Source: Prevotellaceae bacterium
GTDB lineage: Bacteria; Bacteroidota; Bacteroidia; Bacteroidales; Paludibacteraceae
DNA: 8,066 bases
Assembly (NCBI GenBank): GCA_031290375.1
Contig: JAITNR010000170.1
Span: 1-8,066, forward strand
Direction of reading: 5' to 3'
In this document: in pieces, positions 1 through 7,189 of the stretch
Position numbering within the stretch: the stretch's first letter is position 1
Layout of the letters: each line of letters opens with the position of its first letter
Made by a program: the position numbers and the translations under genes
The notes under the pieces: model-generated
What the model saw: only the letters and a program-made list of their open reading frames with translations
The model's database searches: none
What the model was told of the DNA's origin: nothing

Positions 1-90
1 CCTGCCAAAACGTCAAAAGACACACAAACAATATATCAAGCAATGAAAAAACACCGAAGTTTAGTGCCTTATCAATTACTCGAAAATTAA
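1..90 (+). CDS. 3' end of an unidentified reading frame entering from the left
   Basis: The frame beginning at base 1 is open for 29 codons and ends with TAA at 88-90. The visible tail is rich in Lys, Thr and Gln and ends in PYQLLEN; there is an internal Met at 43. It runs rightward, towards the end of rpoB, so it is convergent with the main operon. Composition is protein-like, and repeats and hairpins follow it, which would fit the end of a mobile-element gene, but I do not recognise the family. Another frame (3-143) is also open, so the coding call is weak. Confidence 0.3.
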   Translation, partial: PAKTSKDTQTIYQAMKKHRSLVPYQLLEN

Positions 91-183
91 AAAGTGTAGT
101 GGCTCACTGTTTTGGTAAGTCATTGAGTAATAGTGCTTTGTGATTTTTGACCGTCGAAGTCAGGAGTTATTCAATTACTCAAT
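72..183. repeat. Short direct and inverted repeats (TCAATTACTC / ATTGAGTAAT)
   Basis: TCAATTACTC occurs at 72-81 and again at 171-180. ATTGAGTAAT at 122-131 is the exact reverse complement of ATTACTCAAT at 174-183, which overlaps the second direct copy. The first copy overlaps the end of the partial reading frame. This layout could mark an element end or a long-range stem with a 42-base loop. The copies are short and the DNA is AT-rich, so chance is possible. Confidence 0.45.
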
Positions 184-227
184 CCACAGGTTTCACCTGC
201 GGTTATTCACATAACGCCCTATCGGGC
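184..227. repeat. Two adjacent hairpins, possible dispersed Bacteroidetes repeat
   Basis: CCACAGG (184-190) and CCTGCGG (196-202) form a 7-bp stem with a 5-base loop; the one imperfect pair becomes a G-U wobble in minus-strand RNA. GCCC (216-219) and GGGC (224-227) form a second stem with a TATC loop. From memory, similar GC-rich hairpin pairs separated by a TTATTCAC-like spacer are scattered between genes in many Bacteroidetes genomes. Neither hairpin is followed by a run of T, so they are not obvious terminators. Family membership is inference. Confidence 0.4.
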
Positions 228-359
228 TAAATAAACACTATTCAACTCGAGATAGGCATTGTTCATTATTCATTATTTTGTCCTACGTACAGCATTTTTC
301 AACCCGTAATTAGCATTATTTATTTTTGTTGCAATGCGAGTTAAGCTCATTGGTAACGA

Positions 360-428
360 GCAGCCCGACAGACACATCAATTCATTCGTTTGATGTGAAG
401 AGTAAAGCTGCCGTGTACCGAACGGTAC
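360..428. other. Nested inverted repeats, possible structured RNA or binding site
   Basis: CACATCAA (373-380) and TTGATGTG (390-397) form a perfect 8-bp stem with a 9-base loop. They are enclosed by GCAGC (360-364) and GCTGC (407-411), giving a stem within a stem. Directly beyond lies a 14-base palindrome, GTACCG-AA-CGGTAC (415-428). The structure could form on either strand. I do not recognise a known RNA class; alternatives are a regulator binding site or relic of a mobile element. Confidence 0.4.
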
Positions 429-448
429 GCACAGTGGTTGAGATGCCG

Positions 449-490
449 AAAAAACGAAAGCAGGAAGAAAACTTTTGTTTTCCTCCTGCT
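449..490 (-). terminator. Intrinsic terminator directly after rpoB
   Basis: Read leftward, AGCAGGAGGAAAAC (490-477) pairs with GTTTTCTTCCTGCT (472-459) in a 14-bp stem containing one G-U pair and closed by an AAAA loop. It is followed by TTCG and then six T (454-449). The stem begins four bases after the rpoB stop codon, which is very tight. This should end the transcript carrying rpoB, in contrast to the usual read-through into rpoC. The U tract is interrupted near the stem, so full strength is not certain. Confidence 0.8.
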
Positions 491-494
491 CGAT

Positions 495-3400
495 TCAATC
501 TAATTTTACACTTAAACCAAGTCCTCTCAGTTCGTGTAGAAGAACATTAAACGATTCGGGCAATCCCGGACGCGGCATCATGTCACCCTTGACGATAGCC
601 TCGTATGTTTTTGCTCTGCCATTAACGTCATCAGACTTGACTGTAAGAATTTCCTGCAAGATGTTTGAAGCCCCAAATGCCTCCAGCGCCCAAACCTCCA
701 TCTCTCCAAATCTCTGTCCTCCAAACTGAGCCTTACCTCCAAGCGGTTGTTGAGTAATCAACGAATAAGGTCCAATAGAACGGGCGTGCATCTTGTCATC
801 AACCATGTGTCCGAGTTTGAGCATATAGATAATACCCACAGTTGCCGGCTGGTCGAAGCGTTCGCCTGTACCACCGTCATACAGGTATGTTTTCCCATAT
901 TGAGGAATACCTGCCTTTTCGGTGTATGAGTTCAAGTCGTCCAAGACAGCTCCGTCAAAAATTGGAGTAGCAAACTTAATACCAAGTTCCTTACCTGCCC
1001 AGGCAAGAACAGTTTCAAAAATTTGTCCAAGGTTCATACGCGAAGGCACTCCGAGCGGGTTAAGTACAATATCTACAGGAGTTCCGTCTGCCAGGAAAGG
1101 CATATCCTCCTGCCTGACAATCTTTGAAACTATACCCTTATTTCCGTGTCGTCCTGCCATTTTGTCGCCTACGCGGATTTTACGCTTTTTGGCAACATAA
1201 ACCTTTGCAAGTTGAATAATGCCCGAAGGAAGTTCGTCCCCTATTGTGAGATTAAAACTCTTTCTCTTCAATTCGGCATCATACTCTTTGTATTTGCGGA
1301 GGTAATTTACAACTATTTCCCTGATTTGAGTGTTCTTTTTTTCGTCTGTTGTCCAACGATTCAGCTGAACAGTTGTATAATCAATATCAGCGAAAATCTT
1401 TTGAGTAAATTTAGTTCCTTTCGGAACAACGTCTGTTCCAAGAATATCCTTTACACCTTGAGAAGTTTTTCCTGTGGTGGCAATTATCAGTTTTTCGACA
1501 AGTTGTTTTTTAATAACATTAACTTTTTTGTTAAATTCCTCTTTAAGCGTTTCCAATTCAACTTTTTCGTTGACTTTTGTTTTTTTATTCTTAATGGCTT
1601 TTGAATACAAATCTCTTCCGATAATAACTCCACTGAGTGAAGGTGAAGCCTTTAGTGATGCGTCTTTTACATCGCCTGCCTTGTCTCCGAATATTGCACG
1701 AAGCAGTTTTTCTTCGGGTGTTGGGTCTGTTTCCCCTTTCGGAGTGATTTTACCAATCATAATATCGCCCGGAGTAACATGAGCACCGATACGAATGATA
1801 CCGTTTTCATCGAGATGTCTGGTTGCCTCTTCGGATATGTTTGGAATATCTGAGGTAAGTTCTTCCATACCACGCTTGGTTTCGCGCACTTCAAGCGAAT
1901 ATTCGCTAACGTGAACAGAGGTGAAAACATCTTCACGCACGACCCTTTCGTTAATAACAATAGCGTCTTCGTAGTTATATCCTTTCCACGGCATAAATGC
2001 AACTTTGAGGTTGCGTCCCAAGGCAAGTTCGCCGTCTTGTGTGGCAAATCCTTCAGTAAGCATCTGTCCCTTAACCACAACGTCGCCTTTTTTCACTATC
2101 GGACGCAGGTCAATTGTGGTATCCTGATTTGTTCTCTGGAATTTTGGCAATCTATATTCTCTTGTTGCATCAATAAAGCTTACAAATTTTTCTTCTTCGG
2201 TCTGCTCATATTTGACTCTGATAGTTCTGGCATCAACAAACTCAATCCTGCCTTTGCCTTCTGCCATAATCTGCGTGCGAGAATCTCTAATCACTTGCCC
2301 TTCAATACCCGTGCCTACTATTGGTGCTTCCGGTCTGAGTAGCGGAACAGCCTGACGCATCATGTTAGAACCCATAAGGGCACGGTTTGCATCGTCGTGT
2401 TCAAGAAATGGAATAAGAGCGGCAGCCAGAGATGCTATTTGCTGTGGTGAAACATCCATCAAATCAACCCTTTCAGGTGCAATTAACGGATAATCAGCAT
2501 CTTGACGAGATTTTACCTTGTCTCTTATAAAACCTCCGTTATCATTGAGCGGAGCATTACCCTGAGCAATATATTTACCCTCTTCTTCTTCTGCTGTCAA
2601 GTAGATTATGTGTTCGGTGTCCGTATCAACAACGCCATTCTCGACCTTTCTGTAAGGAGTTTCGATAAAACCCAAATTATCTATTTTTGCAAAAACGCAA
2701 AGAGAAGATATAAGTCCGATGTTTGGACCTTCAGGTGTTTCTATCGGGCAAAGACGTCCATAGTGAGTGTAATGCACGTCTCGCACCTCAAATCCTGCTC
2801 TGTCTCTTGACAATCCTCCCGGTCCGAGTGCCGACAGACGTCTTTTGTGAGTGATTTCAGCAAGCGGATTTTGCTGGTCCATGAATTGAGAAAGGGCATT
2901 TGTGCCGAAATACGTGTTAATTACCGATGAAATTGTCTTTGCATTAATCAAATCAATAGGTGTAAATACCTCATTATCACGCACATTCATTCTTTCCCTG
3001 ATTGTTCTTGACATACGAGACAAACCTACACCAAACTGACTGTAGAGTTGTTCTCCCACAGTTCTTACCCGTCTGTTGCTCAAATGGTCAATATCATCAA
3101 CAATAACCTTTCCGTTTATAAGCTCAATTAGATATTTAAGTATCTCAATGATGTCTTCTTTGGTTAAAACACGCACCGTATCGGGTATGGTCAAACCCAA
3201 TTTTCTGTTTATTCTGTAACGTCCTACATCTCCCAAGTCATAGCGTTTTTCCGAAAAGAAAAGATTGTTTACAAGTTCGCGGGCAGAAGCATCATCGGCA
3301 GGCTCTGAATTTCTCAGTTGCCTGTAAATATGAACGCACGCCTCTCTTTCGGTGTTTGACGGGTCTTTCTGCAAAGTATTGTAAATTATGGAGTAGTCAT

Positions 3401-4307
3401 TTTGTGTGTTATCGTCTCTGTGAATAAGAATAGACTGAGCACCAGAATCCACAATTAACTGAATATGACGGGGTTCAAGTACGGTTTCACGTTCGATAAG
3501 TACTTCGGTACGCTCTACTGTAACTACCTCACCTGTTGCATCATCGACAAAATCTTCTATCCACGGCTTTACAACGCGTGCAGCCAAGGTTTTGCCCATA
3601 TATTTTTTGAGATTTGTTTTGTTTGCCTTTACCTCTTCTGCCAAGCCAAAAGTTTCGAAAATATCCTTGTCCGTTTCAAAACCGATTGCTCTAAGCAGAG
3701 TTGTTACGGGTAATTTTTTCTTTCTGTCGATGTACGCATACATTACGTTATTGATATCGGTAGCAAATTCAATCCACGAACCGCGGAAAGGAATAATTCT
3801 TGCCGAAAACAGAACAGTATTGTTTGTATGCACAGACGAGCCGAAAAATACGCCCGGCGAGCGATGCAATTGCGAAACAACAACCCTCTCTGCACCATTA
3901 ATCACAAATGTTCCTCTTTCCGTCATATACGGAATAGGTCCAAGATATACATCCTGAACTACTGTTGCAAAATCCTCGTGGTCTGGGTCTGTACAATAAA
4001 GTTTCAACTTTGCCTTTAGTGGAACACTGTAAGTTAAACCGCGATATAGACACTCCTCTATGGTATATCTTGGAGGGTCGATAAAATAGTCAAGAAATTC
4101 CAATACGAAATTGTTTCGTGTATCGGAAATCGGGAAATTTTCGGAAAAAACCCTGTACATTCCCTCGTTCTTCCTTTTTTCTGTTGGGGTATCGAGTTGG
4201 AAGAAATCTCGAAATGATTGTAATTGCACCTCTAAAAAATCGGGATAGGGAAACTGATTTTTAGTAGTAGCAAAACTAATTCTCTTATTTTCAGTGTTTA
4301 ATGACAT
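495..4307 (-). CDS. rpoB: DNA-directed RNA polymerase subunit beta
   Basis: Encodes the beta subunit of RNA polymerase, which with beta-prime forms the catalytic cleft. The 1270-residue product is full length for Bacteroidetes RpoB. Visible hallmarks are the rifampicin-pocket region (about 468-499, with FMDQQNPL, ITHKRRLSALGPGGL), where the Asp, His and Ser positions commonly mutated to resistance are wild type; CPIETPEGPNIGL (about 520-532); WKGYNYEDA (774-782); GDKMAGRHGNKG (1047-1058) with the two active-site lysines; and the C-terminal GLPESFNVLLHEL, which helps contact beta-prime. I chose ATG at 4307 because the product then begins MSLNTENKRISFATTKN, as in relatives. An in-frame ATG at 4370 would add 21 unconserved residues and lies inside a terminator-like hairpin. 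There is no Shine-Dalgarno sequence. The gene is last in the string, 103 bases after rplL, and rpoC does not follow. Confidence 0.98.
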   Translation of the reverse strand: MSLNTENKRISFATTKNQFPYPDFLEVQLQSFRDFFQLDTPTEKRKNEGMYRVFSENFPISDTRNNFVLEFLDYFIDPPRYTIEECLYRGLTYSVPLKAKLKLYCTDPDHEDFATVVQDVYLGPIPYMTERGTFVINGAERVVVSQLHRSPGVFFGSSVHTNNTVLFSARIIPFRGSWIEFATDINNVMYAYIDRKKKLPVTTLLRAIGFETDKDIFETFGLAEEVKANKTNLKKYMGKTLAARVVKPWIEDFVDDATGEVVTVERTEVLIERETVLEPRHIQLIVDSGAQSILIHRDDNTQNDYSIIYNTLQKDPSNTEREACVHIYRQLRNSEPADDASARELVNNLFFSEKRYDLGDVGRYRINRKLGLTIPDTVRVLTKEDIIEILKYLIELINGKVIVDDIDHLSNRRVRTVGEQLYSQFGVGLSRMSRTIRERMNVRDNEVFTPIDLINAKTISSVINTYFGTNALSQFMDQQNPLAEITHKRRLSALGPGGLSRDRAGFEVRDVHYTHYGRLCPIETPEGPNIGLISSLCVFAKIDNLGFIETPYRKVENGVVDTDTEHIIYLTAEEEEGKYIAQGNAPLNDNGGFIRDKVKSRQDADYPLIAPERVDLMDVSPQQIASLAAALIPFLEHDDANRALMGSNMMRQAVPLLRPEAPIVGTGIEGQVIRDSRTQIMAEGKGRIEFVDARTIRVKYEQTEEEKFVSFIDATREYRLPKFQRTNQDTTIDLRPIVKKGDVVVKGQMLTEGFATQDGELALGRNLKVAFMPWKGYNYEDAIVINERVVREDVFTSVHVSEYSLEVRETKRGMEELTSDIPNISEEATRHLDENGIIRIGAHVTPGDIMIGKITPKGETDPTPEEKLLRAIFGDKAGDVKDASLKASPSLSGVIIGRDLYSKAIKNKKTKVNEKVELETLKEEFNKKVNVIKKQLVEKLIIATTGKTSQGVKDILGTDVVPKGTKFTQKIFADIDYTTVQLNRWTTDEKKNTQIREIVVNYLRKYKEYDAELKRKSFNLTIGDELPSGIIQLAKVYVAKKRKIRVGDKMAGRHGNKGIVSKIVRQEDMPFLADGTPVDIVLNPLGVPSRMNLGQIFETVLAWAGKELGIKFATPIFDGAVLDDLNSYTEKAGIPQYGKTYLYDGGTGERFDQPATVGIIYMLKLGHMVDDKMHARSIGPYSLITQQPLGGKAQFGGQRFGEMEVWALEAFGASNILQEILTVKSDDVNGRAKTYEAIVKGDMMPRPGLPESFNVLLHELRGLGLSVKLD

Positions 4308-4344
4308 TTTTATAGATAATAAATTGAACTTGTAACCATTACGG

Positions 4345-4384
4345 AAAAAAGGTTTAGAGTTCCGCACCACACGGAACCTAAACC
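4345..4384 (-). terminator. Terminator-like hairpin (attenuator) between rplL and rpoB
   Basis: Read leftward, GGTTTAGGTTCCG (4384-4372), a 7-base loop and CGGAACTCTAAACC (4364-4351) form a 13-bp stem with one bulged base, followed at once by six T (4350-4345). This is a textbook intrinsic terminator shape, but it lies 37 bases before the rpoB start and no rpoB promoter is obvious beyond it. The likely role is partial termination, lowering rpoB relative to the ribosomal-protein genes. E. coli is known to have an attenuator and an RNase III site in the same gap. Confidence 0.75.
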
Positions 4385-4391
4385 AACATTG

Positions 4392-4405
4392 CCTGAATAC
4401 TCAGG
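4392..4405 (-). promoter_or_regulatory. Small hairpin after the rplL stop
   Basis: CCTGA (4392-4396) and TCAGG (4401-4405) form a 5-bp stem with a four-base loop, five bases after the rplL stop codon and just before the terminator-like hairpin. It may be an RNA processing or stabilising element for the upstream message. The stem is short, so its function is inferred only from its position. Confidence 0.35.
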
Positions 4406-4410
4406 ATAGC

Positions 4411-4788
4411 CTATTTCAGTTCAACCTCGGCACCAGCCTCAGTTAGCTGTTTTTGAAGCCCTTCGGCTTCCTCTTTTGATACGCCTTCCTTAATTTTTGA
4501 AGGAGCAGCATCAACTATATCTTTGGCTTCTTTCAGTCCAAGACCTGTAAGTTCCTTAACCAATTTTACGACTGCGAGTTTGCTTGCACCCGGCGATTTG
4601 AGGAGAACGTCAAAAGATGTTTTTTCTTCAACCTCAGCAGCAACAGCTGCACCAGCACCAACGGCGACAGCAACGGCTGCAGCAGCGGGCTCAATTCCAT
4701 ACTCGTTTTTTAAAATGTCGGCTAACTCATTAACTTCTTTAACTGTAAGATTAACCAATTGTTCTGCAAAAGCTTTTAAATCTGCCAT
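4411..4788 (-). CDS. rplL: 50S ribosomal protein L7/L12
   Basis: Encodes the stalk protein that recruits and stimulates translational GTPases; dimers bind the C-terminal tail of L10. The product has 125 residues, a normal length. The N-terminal dimerisation and L10-binding part is about 1-33, the Ala/Val-rich flexible hinge about 34-52, and the C-terminal factor-binding domain about 53-125, with the conserved KLVKELTGLGLKEAK (75-89) helix. The start MADLKAFAEQL is the conserved one. It lies 50 AT-rich bases after rplJ with no Shine-Dalgarno sequence, although L12 is needed in several copies per ribosome. Its stop is TAG, followed by two hairpins before rpoB. Confidence 0.98.
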   Translation of the reverse strand: MADLKAFAEQLVNLTVKEVNELADILKNEYGIEPAAAAVAVAVGAGAAVAAEVEEKTSFDVLLKSPGASKLAVVKLVKELTGLGLKEAKDIVDAAPSKIKEGVSKEEAEGLQKQLTEAGAEVELK

Positions 4789-4838
4789 ATTATAAATTTT
4801 TGTTTGTTTGTATTTTTTTAAATGAAATAAATGAATAA

Positions 4839-5363
4839 TTACCTCTCCGAAAGAGTTTTAACAATACCGGAAAGTTTGTTGCCCCCCGATTGGAGAGCAG
4901 AGATAACGTTCTTAGCAGGCGATTGCAACAAGCCAATGATGTCGCCCACAAGTTCGTTTTTACTCTTGATTGCAACAAGCACATCAAGTTGATTAGCACC
5001 TACATAAAAACATTCTTCAACATAAGCGGCTTTAAGAACAGGCTTCGTAACCTCTTTGCCCCTACCTACAAAGTCCCTGATAAGTTTTGCAGGAGCATTT
5101 CCGGTATTGGAAAGGAGAATTGCGGTATTCTGTTTTAAAGCATCACCAAAATTGGAATGGTCTATGCCAACGTTTTCGAGAGCCTTCCTGAGCAACGTGT
5201 TTTTTACAACGAGCATTTTGATGTCCTGTGCAGAACATTTGCGGCGTAAATTGCCGACCTGTACTGCGCTCAACCCTTGTGCTTCGGTCAAGTAAAAATT
5301 GTTGTATGCTTTTAAAGTTTGCTCTATCTGTGAAATAATCAGGCTTTTATCTTCCTTTTTCAT
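4839..5363 (-). CDS. rplJ: 50S ribosomal protein L10
   Basis: Encodes the stalk base protein, which binds 23S rRNA together with L11 and anchors L12 dimers on its C-terminal helix. The product has 174 residues, as expected. The N-terminal globular domain carries the conserved VVKNTLLRKAL segment (52-62), and the C-terminal part (about 135-174) is the helical L12-binding region. The start MKKEDKSLIISQIE matches relatives. The gene begins 31 bases after rplA. In E. coli, L10 with L12 represses its own operon through a long leader RNA; the gap here is too short for such a leader unless it overlaps the end of rplA. Confidence 0.97.
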   Translation of the reverse strand: MKKEDKSLIISQIEQTLKAYNNFYLTEAQGLSAVQVGNLRRKCSAQDIKMLVVKNTLLRKALENVGIDHSNFGDALKQNTAILLSNTGNAPAKLIRDFVGRGKEVTKPVLKAAYVEECFYVGANQLDVLVAIKSKNELVGDIIGLLQSPAKNVISALQSGGNKLSGIVKTLSER

Positions 5364-5394
5364 AACTACTTTTTCTTTTTTGCTAAAATAATAA

Positions 5395-6093
5395 TTAATT
5401 TTCGTCTATGGAACGGGGCTCAATCTTGATACCCGGACTCATTGTTGATGAAAGATAAATGCTTTTCACATACGTTCCTTTTGCCGTAGTAGGTTTGAGT
5501 TTCATGATTGTTGCCATAAATTCGCGGGTATTCTCCACAATTTTATTTTCATCAAAAGAAACTTTACCGATAGAAGTATGAACTATACCATATTTATCAA
5601 CCTTGAAGTCAATTTTACCTTGTTTGACTTCGGCAACTGCCTTACCGACTTCCATCGTAACAGTACCACTTTTGGGGTTGGGCATAAGTCCACGCGGTCC
5701 GAGAACACGTCCCAGAGCACCTATTTTACCCATTATTGCAGGCATTGTGATAATTACATCAATGTCTGTCCAACCTCCCTTGATTTTTTCGATATATTCA
5801 TCCAACCCAACATAGTCTGCACCGGCAGCCTTTGCCTCTGCTTCCTTGTCGGGCGTACATAATGCAAGAACCTTAACAGTTTTGCCTGTCCCATGAGGTA
5901 ACGACACCACGCCACGAACCATCTGGTTCGCTTTTCTGGGGTCAACACCCAAACGTACATCAATGTCCACAGATGGATCAAATTTGGCAAATGTAATTTC
6001 CTTTACCAATTTTGCTGCCTCTTTGAGAGTATAGGCTTTCCCTGCTTCAATTTTTTCGTACGCTGCCTTCTGATTTTTTGTAAGTTTGCTCAT
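5395..6093 (-). CDS. rplA: 50S ribosomal protein L1
   Basis: Encodes the L1 stalk protein, which binds 23S rRNA near the E site and helps release deacylated tRNA. The product has 232 residues, the usual size. Domain I is split between the N- and C-terminal parts, and domain II in the middle carries the family signature GRVLGPRGLMPNPK (128-141). The C-terminal KGTYVKSIYLSSTMSPGIKI (205-224) is also typical. It starts 19 bases after rplK and shows no Shine-Dalgarno sequence. In many bacteria L1 represses the rplK-rplA message by binding a mimic of its rRNA site; I could not identify such a site in the 57 bases before rplK. Confidence 0.98.
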   Translation of the reverse strand: MSKLTKNQKAAYEKIEAGKAYTLKEAAKLVKEITFAKFDPSVDIDVRLGVDPRKANQMVRGVVSLPHGTGKTVKVLALCTPDKEAEAKAAGADYVGLDEYIEKIKGGWTDIDVIITMPAIMGKIGALGRVLGPRGLMPNPKSGTVTMEVGKAVAEVKQGKIDFKVDKYGIVHTSIGKVSFDENKIVENTREFMATIMKLKPTTAKGTYVKSIYLSSTMSPGIKIEPRSIDEN

Positions 6094-6112
6094 TTTTTAA
6101 TTGAAGTTTTAA

Positions 6113-6550
6113 TTAATTAGGGGTTTCCCCTTTAACTGTGATACCCATACTCCTCGCAGTACCTGCTACCATTTTCATGGCAGCCTCTGCTGTGAAACAA
6201 TTCAAGTCGGACATTTTGTCGGTTGCAATGCCTTTCACCTGTTCCCAGGTAACTTCAGCCACTTTCTTGCGATTGGGTTCGGCAGAGCCGCTTTTTACAT
6301 TCGTAAGCTCAAGCAACTGAATTGCAACCGGAGGATTTTTTACAATAAATGTAAAACTCTTGTCCGCATAGTACGTAATAACAACAGGTAGCACTTTGCC
6401 TGCCTTTTCCTGAGTTCTGGCATTGAACTGCTTGCAGAAATCCATAATATTCAACCCCTTTGAACCTAAAGCCGGACCAACCGGAGGTGAAGGATTTGCT
6501 GCGCCACCTTTTATTTGCAATTTTATAAATCCTGCGATTTCTTTTGCCAT
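6113..6550 (-). CDS. rplK: 50S ribosomal protein L11
   Basis: Encodes L11, which binds the GTPase-associated centre of 23S rRNA and is needed for the stringent response and for thiopeptide sensitivity. The product has 145 residues. The N-terminal domain (about 1-70) contains the proline-rich PPVGPALGSKGLNI (22-35), where thiopeptide-resistance mutations fall in other bacteria; it looks wild type. The C-terminal rRNA-binding domain (about 75-140) has the typical KVAEVTWEQVKGIA segment. The start MAKEIAGFIKLQI is conserved. It lies 57 bases after nusG and 19 before rplA. Confidence 0.98.
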   Translation of the reverse strand: MAKEIAGFIKLQIKGGAANPSPPVGPALGSKGLNIMDFCKQFNARTQEKAGKVLPVVITYYADKSFTFIVKNPPVAIQLLELTNVKSGSAEPNRKKVAEVTWEQVKGIATDKMSDLNCFTAEAAMKMVAGTARSMGITVKGETPN

Positions 6551-6607
6551 AAATACTGATTATTTGTTATTAACACTTTTTGAGAAATTTAAAGGTGCGT
6601 AACCACA

Positions 6608-7168
6608 TCACTCTTTCTCCACCTGCATAAACCCAAGCTCCAAAGGAGTTTTTCTTCCGAATATCTTTACCATCACCCTGAGACGTTTTTTCTCGTTATT
6701 TACCTCTTCTATTTCACCGGAAAAACCACTGAAAGGTCCTACTATGACCTTCACCGTTTCTCCAATAAGGTAAGGTACGAGAAGTTCGCCCTCTGCTTCT
6801 TCGTACAAGTCAACCGTCCCAAGAAGACGACTTACTTCGGAAGAGCGAAGAGGTGTGGGAAGATAATTACCCGGTTTTTCGAGCACTCCCAAGAAACCGA
6901 TAACATTAGGAACATTGCGTAAATAGCCCGAAACTTCTCTTGTGAGCGTTACCTCTACCAAAACATAGCCCGGTAGAAATGCGCGCTCCTTGATTACTTT
7001 TTTGCCATTACGTACGACATAAACCCTTTCGGTCGGTATAACTACCTGAGAAACATACTGACGCAGATTCGGATTTTTTTCCAATTCTATATCAATATAC
7101 TCCTTAACGCTCTTTTCTTTGCCGCTCATAGCGCGCAAAACGTACCACTTGTGAGTTGTCTCAGACAT
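6608..7168 (-). CDS. nusG: Transcription termination/antitermination protein NusG
   Basis: Encodes the universal elongation factor that binds the RNA polymerase clamp and, in many bacteria, links it to Rho or ribosomal protein S10. The product has 186 residues. The NGN domain (about 5-110) begins with KWYVLRAMSGKE and contains ERAFLPGYVLVEV (61-73). The C-terminal KOW domain (about 132-186) contains GETVKVIVGPFSGFSGEIEEV. The start is well supported: AGGAGGT lies seven bases upstream, and MSETTHKWYV matches relatives. It begins 21 bases after secE. I considered a specialised paralogue (such as UpxY), but the ribosomal-protein setting and sequence make this the housekeeping NusG. Confidence 0.97.
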   Translation of the reverse strand: MSETTHKWYVLRAMSGKEKSVKEYIDIELEKNPNLRQYVSQVVIPTERVYVVRNGKKVIKERAFLPGYVLVEVTLTREVSGYLRNVPNVIGFLGVLEKPGNYLPTPLRSSEVSRLLGTVDLYEEAEGELLVPYLIGETVKVIVGPFSGFSGEIEEVNNEKKRLRVMVKIFGRKTPLELGFMQVEKE

Positions 7169-7175
7169 TAATTCT

Positions 7176-7182
7176 ACCTCCT
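7176..7182 (-). promoter_or_regulatory. Strong Shine-Dalgarno sequence of nusG
   Basis: AGGAGGT on the minus strand lies seven bases before the nusG ATG, in the 21-base gap after secE. It is a near-perfect match to the anti-Shine-Dalgarno tail. None of the other six operon genes has anything comparable, and Bacteroidetes rarely use such sites, so it stands out. Confidence 0.85.
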
Positions 7183-7189
7183 GTTAAGA

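Larger units (their letters stand above)
91..458. other. Gene-poor region downstream of rpoB; no rpoC
   Basis: This stretch lies between the partial reading frame on the left and the rpoB terminator. I find no convincing protein gene on either strand, no tRNA and no start of rpoC, although rpoC usually follows rpoB closely. It contains short repeats, a two-hairpin cluster (184-227) and a nest of inverted repeats (360-428). A rightward TATTTTTG at 321-328 matches the Bacteroidetes -7 consensus, with TTTC rather than TTTG 20 bases upstream, so it is a poor promoter candidate. A minus-strand frame stays open through roughly 280-450, but its product resembles nothing I know. Confidence 0.6.

Noticed and set aside
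326..550. Plus-strand reading frame of 74 codons overlapping the rpoB end and terminator
   Set aside because: It crosses the terminator hairpin and the end of rpoB, has no recognisable domain, and no good promoter or ribosome site.
1911..2342. Plus-strand reading frame of 143 codons opposite rpoB
   Set aside because: It is antisense to a clearly intact rpoB, matches no family I know, and its openness follows from rpoB codon composition. The same holds for the other frames antisense to the ribosomal genes.
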